From Larix kaempferi (taxonomy: Eukaryota > Streptophyta > Pinopsida > Pinales > Pinaceae): 64,000 bases of DNA. The notes under the pieces were generated by a model, which ran no database searches, was not told where the DNA came from, and saw nothing but the letters and a program-made list of their open reading frames with translations. Positions 44,726-55,139 of this stretch are shown one piece after another; within the stretch, counting starts at the first letter, position 1; each line of letters starts with the position of its first letter. The stretch spans positions 13,897,501 through 13,961,500 of the forward strand of contig BSBM01000199.1 of assembly GCA_027924585.1 (NCBI GenBank), read 5' to 3'. The translations under genes were made by a program, and so were the position numbers.

Positions 44726-46500
44726 TGTACCCTCCATCTCGACCAAGCACAGAAGCTGAAACTCCATTATGGACATATTTGGAGGAGGAAGAAGGTGTGC
44801 AGCTGTTATTAACAATAGGGAGAGCCTTAACATTTAAAGATGAAATAGAGGATGATGTCATTAATAGTTTCATCAATGAGCCCACGTCAATCAATAAAAA
44901 TGTCTATCAGATCTTGGACAGTACTCTAGCTGCAACAAAACAAGAAAATATTACAGAAGAAACTCTAGTCAGTGATGCCAGTATAATTCCAATACTCAAG
45001 AATTCGAAGAGTGTTCCAGTAGAAATCAGGCCAGGAAAAACATTGAATATCAATCCAAATCTTGCACCTAGCAAGCTGGAACAGCTAATCACTCTGCTGA
45101 AACAAAGAAGGGGAGCTTTCGCTTGGGAGTACACAGACATGAAAGGGATCCCTTCCAATCTGTGCACCCATCACATTTATATTAAGAGCGACTCCAGGCC
45201 TATGTGTCAACCACAACGAAGGATGAACCCGAACCTAAGAGACATAGTGAAGGAAGAGATCCAAAAACTTTTGGAAGCAGTATTTATATACCCGATTTCA
45301 AATAGTGAGTGGGTTTCTCCACTTGTGATTGTGCCAAAGAAGAATGGGAAATGGAGGGTCTGCGTGGATTACAGAGAATTAAACAAAGCAACGCAAAAAG
45401 ACCATTTCCCCTTACCTTTCATCGATCAGTTCCTTGATACCGTGTCTGGGAAAAAGTATTTTTCCTTTCTGGATGGCTTTAGTGGCTATAACCAAATCCA
45501 TATTGCTCCAGAAGACCAGGACAAAACCACTTTCACTTGTCCCTGGGGGACTTTTGCATACCAAGTACTTCCTTTTGGGTTGTGCAATGCACCAGCCACC
45601 TTTCAGAGAGTGATGATTGGAATCTTTTCGGAAATGGTAAATGATTGCATGGATATTTTATGGATGACTTTACTCCATATGGTGATAGTTATGAAGAAGC
45701 ACTGAAAAACTTAGAAAAGGTCTTGAAACGCTGTGAACAAAGCCAACTCTCATTAAGCATTGAAAAGTGCCACATGATGATGAGTGAGGGCATAGTGCTG
45801 GGGCACTTCATCTCTTCTGATGGTATCCAGGTAGACGCATCCAAAATCAAGGTAATTGAAAACATACCAACTCCTGGAACATAGAAGGATGTACGTAGCT
45901 TCTTGGGGCATGCTGGCTATTACAGAAGGTTCATAGAAATTTTTTCCAAACTAGCTTCTCCTTTGTTCACTCTATTTATGAAGGATGCACAGTTTGTCTG
46001 GAATGATGCATGTCAAACATCATTTACTGAGCTAAAGAAAAGGCTATCTATAGCACCCATCTTACGAGGGCCCAACTGGGCTCTGCCTTTCCATATTTCT
46101 TTAGATGCTTCAGACACAGCCATTGGGGCAGTTTTGGGACAGTAGGACGGTAATGCTCCTTATGCCATTTATTACATTAGTAAAAACTTGTCTCCTGCTT
46201 AACTAAACTATACTGTCACAGAAAAGGAATTTCTTGCCATTGTTTATGCCATTAACAAATTTAGACATTCTATTATTGGATATTCTACTTTTTTGCAAAA
46301 TGATCATTCTGCTATCAAGTATTTAATGAATAAACCAATCACGAATGCTAGAGTTACTAGATGGTTGTTACTGTTACAGGAATTTGATATCACAATTTAT
46401 GATAGACTAGGGAAGGAAACTGTTGTTGCATATTTTTTATCTCGACTTACTAACAGTGATGACAATTTACCAGTCGAAGATTCCTTCACTGATGAACATT
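44726..46500 (+). pseudogene. pol: Athila reverse transcriptase and RNase H
   Basis: RT spans about 45190-45900: YPISNSEWVSPLVIVPKKNG, DYRELNKATQKDHFPLPFID, FAYQVLPFGLCNAPATFQR. After a one-base frameshift near 45653 comes the catalytic FMDDF box (about 45658-45675), then LGHFISSDGIQVDASKI and a connection region with FLGHAGYYRRFI. RNase H begins at about 46090 with SLDASDTAIGAVLGQ, TVTEKEFLAIVYAI and DRLGKETVVAYFLSRL. Stops lie at 45882, 46143 and 46200. The domain order and motifs are those of Ty3 elements of the Athila/Tat group. Confidence 0.92.
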
Positions 46501-47815
46501 TGTTTGCAGTATCAGCTCATTCCCCATGGTATGCAAATATTGCTAACTTTTTGGCTGCAGGTAATCTCCCAGCACATCTGTCAAAGAGAGAAAAAAGGAA
46601 GATCATACAACATAGTGCTAGGTACTACTAGATTGATGGCCATCTTTTATACATAGGGCTTGATTTAGAGATCAGAAGATGTGTTAGAGAAGATGAGATC
46701 TTTAGCATTCTTAAAGCTTTCCATGATTAGCCCTATGGGGGACATTTTGCTGACAAAAGGACAGGTCATAAATTTTTGAGAATGGGCTATTTCTGGCCCA
46801 CATTGATCAAGGATGCAAAGAAGTATGTTCAGGCATGTGATAGCTGCCAAATGATGGGCCAACCCAACATATTAGATGAAATGCCTTTGCAGCCACAGCT
46901 TGTGGTTGAACCATTTGATAGGTGGGCTCTAGATTTTGTAGGTCCTATCAACCCTCCCTCAAAATAGAAAGTTCACATCTTGGTTTGCACAGATTACATG
47001 ACCAAATGGGTAGAAGCCGTAGCCTTGATTAAGGCCAACGATCAGGCTGTGATTGATTTCCTATATGAAGAGATTTTTACTCGGTTCGGAGTACCTAAGG
47101 AAATCATTACAGACGGTGGACCACAATTTGTGTCTCACAAGCTGGAAGCACTATTACAAAAATTTCATATTCAGCACGGAATAACCTCGCTATATCATCC
47201 ACAGGCCAATGGCCAAGTGGAGAGTACAAACAAGGTTATCGAGGCTATTCTGACAAAATAGTGAAGAGCCATCGTAAATATTGGGCTACAAGGCTTCCAG
47301 AGGCACTATGGGCCTATTGTACTATGTGGCGTAACACCACTGGTTTTTCCCCATATGAGTTAGTGTATGGTAAGAATTTTTTTTTTCCAATTGAATTTGA
47401 AATCAGAACCTTGAAAACAGCTGTGGAAGCAAACCTGGATTTATCGGAGGCACAGAGGGACCAACTGAATCAGCTCAATGAGTTGGATGAGAAGCGCATA
47501 GCTGCAGTACATCATGCCGCTTTAATCCAACAACAACGCTCTAAGTGGCATGATCGATTTATAAAGAAGAAAGTCTTCCAAGAGGGGGACTAGGCTCCGT
47601 TGTATGATTCACGGTTTAAGAGGTACTTTAAAGGAAAGTTGCGTACCCGTTGGTTGGGCCCCTATCAGATAGATCGGGTATTTGATAATGGAACAGTTCG
47701 GTTGATCACCATTGATGAAAAAAAATACCATTATTCGCAAATGGTCATTGGCTGCGACTGTATCACAAGCCGATATCAAGGGAAGCTTTCATTTCGCATG
47801 TTGCAGATGATCTAG
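46501..47815 (+). pseudogene. pol: Athila integrase
   Basis: An HHCC zinc-binding region (FHD...GGHFADKRT...ACDSCQ, about 46717-46860) is followed by the catalytic core with WALDFVGPI, ITDGGPQF and YHPQANGQVESTNK supplying the D, D and E residues (46920-47240). A frameshift near 47261 leads to AYCTMWRNTTGFSPYELVYG. The C-terminal module has RTRWLGPYQIDRVFDNGTVR, a GPY/F motif, and ends at TAG 47813. Stops interrupt at 46629, 46728, 46965 and 47591. There is no chromodomain, as expected for Athila. Confidence 0.92.
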
Positions 47816-48076
47816 ATTATCAGTTAATGCCGGCACAGGGATTTTTCTCAACCCGTGTCAATTCTTAAGAACTGCAACCTCCACATGATTTGTACATAAA
47901 TAATTCATTTTATTTTTTTCATTCTGTATTTTATCTATTTTGCATTTTGCATTTGATCGGGTTTGTTTTGAAGAATTCCTTGCAGGAATTAATTGGAGGA
48001 ACAACGGTCGTGACTGGGCCAGAAGACTGCAGGCACCTTGTATTGTTCCTGACCTGATAAAGCTCTTTTTAAGAAG
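47816..48076. other. Spacer between Athila pol and downstream ORFs
   Basis: No coding signal recognised; T-rich in the middle. Confidence 0.5.
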
Positions 48077-48616
48077 ATGGATGATTCGTTACCTTTCAGC
48101 ATTCAGCTGAAAATTTTCCTGTTACTTCATTATTGTGCAGCTGCGACTCCTTACCTTGCTCATTCTTCCAAATGCAGCAGCTGCGACTCTGCTATTTCCA
48201 CTTCATTTTCGCTTTTTGGTAGTAGTTGCGATTCCGCTATTCCTGACCAATCCTCCAAATTCAGCAGCTGCGACTCCACTATTTCCACTTCATTTTCGCT
48301 CTCTGCCAGCAGCTGCGAGTCCGCTATTCCTGACCATTCCGTTAAATTTAGCAGCTACGACTCTGCTATTCTTGACTATTTTGCCAAATCTAGCAGCTGT
48401 GACTCTGCTAGTTTGCCTTCTCTCCGAATGATGATGCCAATAATGATTCAATTAGGCGTCATTTTTGTTGCTTTCTCCACAAGATGCAATCACGGTTTGC
48501 CACGAAGAAAAATTTTGAGTGTCTTGGGTAGCTGTCAGCTCGAGTGGCAGTGGCCACATCACTTCAGCACATGTGCATTCATACTCATGAGGACAAAGGC
48601 CGGCTGTAATGATTGA
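48077..48616 (+). CDS. Ser/Cys-rich repeat ORF downstream of Athila pol
   Basis: A 179-codon intact frame from ATG 48077. The N-terminus has a hydrophobic stretch (IQLKIFLLLHYCAAA, residues about 9-23) that could act as a signal peptide. Residues about 35-115 are repeats of SSCDSAI with variable spacers, encoded by 42- or 45-bp DNA units. The rest is unremarkable. No known domain. It may be only a coding-looking minisatellite; the intact frame in an otherwise stop-ridden element is expected where unit lengths are multiples of three. Confidence 0.3.
   Translation: MDDSLPFSIQLKIFLLLHYCAAATPYLAHSSKCSSCDSAISTSFSLFGSSCDSAIPDQSSKFSSCDSTISTSFSLSASSCESAIPDHSVKFSSYDSAILDYFAKSSSCDSASLPSLRMMMPIMIQLGVIFVAFSTRCNHGLPRRKILSVLGSCQLEWQWPHHFSTCAFILMRTKAGCND
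48138..48410 (+). repeat. 42/45-bp minisatellite in the Athila 3' region
   Basis: The core AGCAGCTGCGACTC recurs seven times, with core starts spaced 43, 45, 42, 45, 42 and 42 bp from 48138 to 48397. Alternating spacers carry TTCCACTTCATTTTCGCT or TATTCCTGACCA. Confidence 0.88.
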
Positions 48617-48982
48617 TTCACGACTGAACTCATAAACGCAAAGGTATGGATCTCACCTTTTACATGATTTGGCAGAAAATTAAATACGGTAATAACAATT
48701 ATGTATTTTCGTAGCCCTCGATTAGCGAACCCATACTAATTAACCTCGAGGGAATATGCTAGGATCATGGTTGTATTTATTTCTCGTCACCTTACCTGAT
48801 TTGCACCCAATACCCCAATTTTGCCAACTTCCTCATTCCAACGGAATGTTCATACCTATGTCGACTTGCTTAAAAAACCGATTCTGAACCCCAACGATCC
48901 CTTGCATGTTCATAAAACTTCAACTTCCACGTCTATACTGGTAAATTGCTATATTCATTTTGAATTGTGAGGAAAGGTCGAT
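48617..48982. other. Spacer before accessory ORF
   Basis: Some frames read peptide-like stretches, but no continuous ORF or domain is seen. Confidence 0.4.
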
Positions 48983-50207
48983 ATGGGAAACCCAGTCCAT
49001 CACGAACCAGTAAATACAGAAGCTGTACGTGCCAATGCAGAAGTTCTTAACATTTTCACAGTAGCAGGCTGGATGGAATATTTTGAACGGTTGAATGGTT
49101 TCCACACAGAAACCGCACTACAATTCCCCCTTAACCTAACTAATACTCACTCTGAGGTCAGGGGACTACGTGTGGATGTTACAGAAAAAATAATAGCAGA
49201 GGTGACTGGCTTACCCCAGGTTGGGAAGAAGTCATTTGGATGGAAATCACATAATGCAAATGTTGTGAGAGAATTTTTTGTAGTCGGGGAGCATGTTAGT
49301 CCAACGCGCCGTGGGTTGAAACTGGCATCTTTTCCACGACCCTGGAATCAAGTAGCAGTCTTTGTCAAGCGCTATATCTCTTGTGAAGGTAGGTACCAAA
49401 CTGTGTCCTTCTCTGAACTTCCCTTATTGTCTCATTTACGCCATGGCATTTTGGTGAATATACCATTTTATCTTTTTAAAGCCCTACAAACCATGGCTGG
49501 ATATGCAAAAACTGCCCAACACCCAGTTTCCTCCCTTAACAATCATGGCCTAATTAAATTACTAGTCTTAAGAGACATTGCAAATCGTAATTTAACCTGG
49601 GAACAATTCCTTGCTGGAGATGGGCCAATCAAAGAACCTGTATTAGAAATGGAGGGTGTTGGTGAAGGTAATGAGGACCAATGTTCCTCAAATCCAGTTG
49701 GGGGGGATATTGGAGCATTAGGGAACCAGACTAGTGACGAAGAGGAAGTAAATAAGGGAGAAGCAACGTCATCAGAAAACCCTGTTGCTAAGGAAATTGT
49801 GATGGAAACCATGGCGCAAGAGGCAGAAAAATCAAAAGCTGTAAATGTAGAAGCAGATACTCAGATGAAAGAAGTTGAAACTGGAGCAACTATTGATGTT
49901 GCGATAGTAGAGGCTGCAACTACAGAAGCAGGAATAGCAGGAGAAGGAACTGTGGAAATTTTGGAGGTTGTGTCCTCTCCTGAGATAAGGGGGACCATTA
50001 TTAAAGAAGAAAATACCAAGGAAAAGGAAGATCAAGGAACAAGGGTCAGATATCCACTGCAGCAAAGAAAAGAAAAACCAGAGCTGTCACAGCACCAGTA
50101 GTAGCAAGCAGTGAGGAACACCCAGTGGGAATGGTGAAGAAAAGAAGGACTCGATCAACTGTAGCAACAGAAGCAGCTGTGACAACAACAGCACCAGAAG
50201 CAGCTGT
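48983..50207 (+). CDS. Athila 3' accessory ORF, truncated by Copia fragment
   Basis: From ATG 48983 the frame is open for 372 codons to 50101. A one-base shift near 50035 gives a second frame that stays open to the Copia junction at 50207, with two basic clusters (KKRKTR, KKRRTR) that look like nuclear localisation signals. The N-terminal half has EYFERLNGFHTETALQFPLN, VTEKIIAEVTGLP, a CEGRY segment, LPLLSHLRHG and NNHGLIKLLVLRDI. This pattern belongs to the 3' ORFs of plant Ty3 elements of the Athila/Tat group; their function is not established. The second half is acidic, Glu/Ala-rich and probably disordered. No transmembrane env-like segment is evident. The original stop is lost to the Copia fragment. 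Confidence 0.65.
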
Positions 50208-51118
50208 TGTTGAAGTATATGTAACTTCGGAATGTATTTCATATATGTGTATTGTACTCCTATAGAGATTGTACTATTCCTCTATACATAAGTGTTTGTA
50301 TTCCTATAGAGATGTTATTATTCCTCTATACGGAAGTGTCATCATTTATATTGTAAGTGTCCTAACTTATACTTGATGGGTTATTAGACCACCTTGTTGG
50401 GGTTGGCCCTGTATAAGTCATGTGGGTCGAAGGGTTATTAGACCACCCTATTGGGGGTCATCCATGTGGGTCAAAGGGTTATTAGACCACCCTATTGGGT
50501 GTTGGCCCAGTCAGCATTATATTATGTGGTTAATTTAAGGCCGACCTAGTAAAGGTTATTAGGAAAGTCAATTCAAGTATAAATAGAGTGCAGCCTGCAC
50601 TCTATTTCATCATTCTATTCTCTCTCACTCTCGGGAGAGTCGCGCACTTGTGGAGGAGGAGAAGCTACTACTAGGAGATGTCTATCTCTTATTCTTGGGT
50701 TGTATCATTGCTCTATCTATCTCTGATGAAGTAATTGGGGTTTTTCACCTTTATGGTTTTCCCCAAGTAAACTTTGTGTCTCTTGTGTGCTTGCATTATT
50801 GTGTTATGATTGATATGCTGTAGATATGTTGTACATGTTGTTCTCTCAGTTAAGATCCTAGATCAGATTGAAGTAAATTCTGAAAAATTAACATGGAATC
50901 AGAGCTAGCCTGAGAGAAGGCATGGTATGGCATGTATGACACTTGTTGCACTTACGATGCTAGGGCTTGATATAGCAAAAACCAGTCATCGTAGCACTTT
51001 CGCTATAAATAAATTTTGGCAAGGTTTCAGGGTCTGAAAATCGTATAGGGTGAAGCTAAGATCCCCATGTACCTTATGTACAAAGGAAAACCTCTAATTC
51101 GTTGTACTTTGTCAAAAA
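50208..51118 (+). mobile_element. Copia fragment C: LTR plus 5' internal end
   Basis: A 686-bp LTR (50208-50893) starts TGTTGAAGTATATGTAACTT and ends AAAATTAACA. It is followed by the tRNA-iMet site TGGAATCAGAGC (50894-50905) and about 210 bp of internal DNA related to Copia B (9059-9280). TATAAATAG lies at 50578-50586. It breaks off at about 51118 against the Athila 3' LTR, so the rest of the element is deleted. It is a relative of Copia B, not the same insertion. Confidence 0.85.
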
Positions 51119-52574
51119 AAGGTGACCTTGGAAATGCCCCTTTTTGGCCATCCTTATTACATCATTTTTCCCTGATTACATCCTATTTTCATAAACTATA
51201 CCTATTCCTTTTCTCCACATCAACCAATGATATTGATAGGTATAATTCGTTATTGCTTTATTTATTTTATGCCTAAGATTGTTAAGGATCTAGATCCTAG
51301 TCCTTGGTTTATGCTAATCTGTGTGATTTCATTTAGTCAAGGTCTAAAGCGTAGGTGTATCAGCCGAATGGTGCCAGCTGTTACTCTTCAAAGCCCAATT
51401 CCTCATAACTCCAAGGGACGGCACACTACTCCATGAGAATCTGTAATAGGCCTCCACTGAACCAGAACCCAGCTGCAACAAACAGATCGCACCCCAGCTT
51501 GCTAAATCTGTTGATCCATTGATTACTGGAGTAACAGCTCCTTCATGAGTAACAGCCTTGTTTAATACGGTTGTAAGAGTCAACTGTAACTCCACAGCAT
51601 GAAGATCATAGATCTTCACTGCTGCACGATTTTGGTGGATCGTGATTTGTACTTTCAATGTATAAATATGAGAAGGCTCCTGTAGCCTCGGGTTGGACAA
51701 TTACCATTTTGCATAAGCTGTAATAGAGCACTGATACTATGAATTTCCATCAATAATATGAGAGTAGAGTTCTTCATTTCTATGTCTTAATTTGTTGTGA
51801 TTCTCGGCGTCTCTGTTAGAAGGCCAGGGCCCGCCTTCTCACAGAGATAGCCGGCTTAAGTAGGTAGGGTAATTTAGCTTTCTTTCTGTTGTGTGGTGTG
51901 GAATCATTGCAGATGTTACTGTTAGCTACAATAGAGATTAGATTTACTTTTGGTAGTTCACAATTGCATCTTGAATAACTATAGCAGATTGGTGTGACAG
52001 TCGACTGTGTAGGATAATTCAGTTAATGCATGTGTGTTTTAATCAGCTGTAACATCCAAGCTCAATTCCAATATCTTTCAGTTGTTTATGCTTTCTAGGA
52101 TTTCCAGTAATTATCAATTAGAGTTCAAAGATTATATTTAGATTATGGTTCCTATTGTATCTTCAGTTGGTTTATTAAGGTAGACAAATTATGATTGAGT
52201 AACAGTAGCTACTGGATGGATCATTTTGGTAAAGATTGAATATTGTAGTTTGATAATTATAGGATTTAAGTTCTTGCAAAAGAAATCTGGTTTATTTCTA
52301 TTCTTAATATTATAATTGCTGGGTGATTTCTGTAGGAAGGTAGTTTCAATTGAATTCCTATATGTGTGAATTAGATTAGTCTGCTTTTTGGATTGAGTTT
52401 GGGTGGATAGACTAGTAGGATCATTATCTCCATTTAGTTAATCAACTGCTTGACATGTTTATGCACAAATTATGCTTATTGCCATTGAAACACAAAGACC
52501 TCCCTGGGTTTGACAATTTATATTGACCATCCTGTGTGTTAGCTTTAATTAATTGACATATAGGGTGACCAACA
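51119..52574 (+). repeat. Athila 3' LTR
   Basis: Aligns with 40371-41814 from 51131 on with equal length. The first 12 positions do not match the LTR start (no TG), consistent with a deletion at the Copia junction. TATAAATATG at 51661. Followed by AATAG. Confidence 0.9.
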
Positions 52575-52930
52575 AATAGTTGCAATTAAATTTAAACAAA
52601 GAAGTTTTAGATTAAATTGCAATAACTATTGCATTTTCTTATGCACCAAATTCCCCCAAATAGCATATATAGATAGAAAGAGTAATCCACACTTTCATAA
52701 TGAATAAAAGAGATGAATAGCAAGCCTTTTCCAGGGGGAAACCTCCTTATCTAATGTACTAAATACACAAGACAAGGCAAGATGATTGGAATGAAAAGGT
52801 CTCCTTAATACACCCTTGATATTGATAGGAGACAAAGTGATAAAATTACCACTAATGGACTAAAGTCGACATTATATAATATAATAATACTAATATAAAG
52901 TGCCCAAATTATGGGGGAATGGACCGAAAT
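52575..52930 (-). repeat. Probable 3' LTR piece of chromovirus D
   Basis: Lies directly downstream (minus strand) of the chromodomain and a purine tract (CAAGGGGAGGGGC). It should therefore be the start of the 3' LTR, interrupted by the Athila insertion and continuing at 40358 and below. No matching 5' LTR was found in the window, so this rests on position alone. Confidence 0.4.
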
Positions 52931-52989
52931 TTAGTGCTTAAAATGCCCCTCCCCTTGAAACAAGTGTTTTCCTTAATGCTTGGTTAGTT

Positions 52990-54290
52990 ATGGATGATTT
53001 TGTATGAAGGACTCATCTTCCTATGTCGAATCTTCTACTGGGAAGTTCTTTCTCTTAATGAGGTACTCAGTAATAGCTCGATTTCATAGTTTTTTGGTCC
53101 TTGTTTCAGTGATTTGTTCAGGTTCCAATATGAATTTCACTTCTTCATCAAGCTTTGGAAATATAATTTGAATTGGGATCTTGTGTCATATTACCTTCTT
53201 TAAGCAAGAAACATGGAAAACTTGGTTTACTCTTGAAGATGAAGGGAGTTCCAATTTGTAATCCATACTACCAATTTTTTGCAACACTTTATAAGGACTA
53301 TAGTACTGGTGCTAATTTATTATACTTATTTTGTTGCTTGAGGGACATCTGTTTGTAAGGTTGTAGCCTAAAAAATACCTAATCCCCTTCTTTAAAGCTC
53401 CTTTCACCATGATGTTGATATACTTGTTGTTTCATCCTGTTTTTTGATATAACTCGGTTGTCCTTCAATATCTCGAGAACTTCTTGTTGGTGCTCGAGGT
53501 GATATTCCACAACTTGAACTTTAGATTTTCCTTTCAAGGGAGATATGATAGATCAAGGTTGATACCCATAAATTGCTATAAATAGGGACAGTTTTGATGA
53601 CCTATGGAAGGAAGTATTGTACCTCCATTCTACAAAAGATAACCATTTCACCCACTGCACTTGTATATAAGATTCAAAGCAACGAAGATAGACTTCCAAA
53701 TATTTGTTCACTATTTCAGTTTTCCAATCGAATTGAGGATGATAAGATGAAATGTGAGACAAATAGGTACCTATCGGAAATAATTCAGTCCAAAATTTTC
53801 TAGTGAAAAATCAATCTCTATCACTTGCAATAACATTGGGTTTTCCATGTAGCTTTTGATTTGTTTCCATGAATGCTACAGCTAGTGTACTTGCATGAAA
53901 AGGGTGAGATACCACAACAAAATGTGCATACTTGGTAAGTATATCAAAAACCAGTATAATAACACTCTTCCCTTTTAACTTTGGTCGACATTTGATAAAA
54001 TATATTGAGACTTCCTCCTAGCGTTGATAAGGTATGTCTAATGGTTGTAAAAGATCCGGGTTCTAATTGTTTAATAAATATTTTGTTGGAAAACCAAATA
54101 TTCTACCATGAACCTTTGTACATCAGATTTAATAACTTCCCGAAAAAAAATCCTTCTTGACCATACATTAGGTGTTTAGGAATCCTGTGTGCCCTCCTAT
54201 AGGAGAGGTGTGTAATTCCAGAAGGACCTTTTGTTTGAGTTGGGATTTCTTACATATATATAATCCATTTTTATACCATAGTGAATCATT
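52990..54290 (-). pseudogene. pol: Chromovirus D integrase and chromodomain
   Basis: On the minus strand, an HHCC region and core remnants lead to SSYHPQFDWKTEIVNKYLEV (about 53700-53760), with the core E retained, and RYNTSFHRSSKL. A C-terminal part follows with ERSFKEGDWVFFRLQPYKQM and LELPSSSRVNQVFHVSCLKK (about 53200-53420). The end (about 53000-53130) reads EPEQITETRTKKL and then EYLIKRKNFPVEDST, a chromodomain with the usual aromatic and acidic pattern but with stops. Chromodomains direct integration to marked chromatin in this Ty3 clade. Heavily frameshifted and not functional. Confidence 0.85.
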
Positions 54291-54308
54291 TTTCCATACA
54301 AAATTATA

Positions 54309-55094
54309 TCATACCCTGGGTTGCTTTTGTATATTCTGAATGAGTGTCCACATGGATAGGCCATTCATCCATGCCTCCCTTGATTCTAGTATCCAATCGG
54401 TTTGTATAATAGAAATAGAAAAATGTAATGTCTCAACATCCTCATCTTTTCTTGACAATGCATCTACCATCGTATTTTGTTTCCCTTTATAATAAATGAT
54501 TTCAAAGTCATATCCTGACATCTTGGTTACCCATTTTTGTTTTTCTTCTAAATATATTCTTTGTTCCAAGAAGTATTTATGACTATCTTGATATGTTTTG
54601 ACCTTGAAGTGTCTACCTATTAGGTAAGGATTCCATTGCTTAAGACCATGTAGTATTTCCAACATTTTCTTCTCATAAATGGGTTTGTGCAAGTTCTTTC
54701 CCCTAATTTGATTACTTTCAATATATTCAGGCCTTTCATCTTGCATTAGCACAACACCAATGCCATTTCCCGAGGCATCACATTCCACATTATAGGTTTT
54801 TCTGAAGTCTAGTTTGGTCAAGACAAAGGCTTTGCATATTGCCTCTTTCATTTGTTCAAAACCTTGAGTTGCCTCTAGAGTCCAATAGAATGAATCCTGA
54901 GGAATCTCATTTATTTTTCGATTGAATTTGGTTTGGTACTCTTCCTTGGAATATAAGTCTCCATTTCCATCCCAAGGAGGTGGTAGTCCCAATTTTATGA
55001 CCCCATTGAACATGCTTTTGAAAGAAGAGATATCATCTACCAGATAATCTATGTTATTATATGTCCTTTTTAGCAGGGTTTGCTTCAACACCAT
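54309..55094 (-). pseudogene. pol: Chromovirus D RNase H, with a foreign N-terminus
   Basis: A 261-codon open frame. From residue about 70 it is a Ty3 RNase H: FYWTLEATQGFEQMKEAICK, VECDASGNGIGVVLMQ, PIYEKKMLEILHGLKQWNPY and YYKGKQNTMVDALSRKDED. The first 65 or so residues (with GLPPPWDGNGDLYSKEEY) do not look like the RT thumb or connection that should precede it. RT itself is missing, so the frame appears to be a chimera made by deletion or recombination. Confidence 0.82.
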
Positions 55095-55139
55095 ATGTCT
55101 AGCTATCTTACTAATATGGGTTCTATTTGTGTGCTACAT

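Larger units (their letters stand above)
40359..52574 (+). mobile_element. Athila-lineage Ty3 LTR retrotransposon
   Basis: A 12.2-kb element with LTRs at 40359-41814 and 51119-52574 and a perfect 5-bp target duplication AATAG (40354-40358, 52575-52579). It has a tRNA-Asp-like primer site, and gag-protease-RT-RNase H-integrase in Ty3 order followed by a 3' accessory ORF. The RT, FMDDF and downstream sequence and the DLxA-type protease resemble the Athila lineage. A Copia fragment sits between the accessory ORF and the 3' LTR, and the polypurine tract and the first 12 bases of the 3' LTR are missing. Many stops and several frameshifts make it non-autonomous today. Confidence 0.92.

Noticed and set aside
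48983-50101. Retroviral envelope gene in the Athila element
   Set aside because: No signal peptide or transmembrane segment is visible; the protein is acidic with basic clusters, so only accessory ORF was called.
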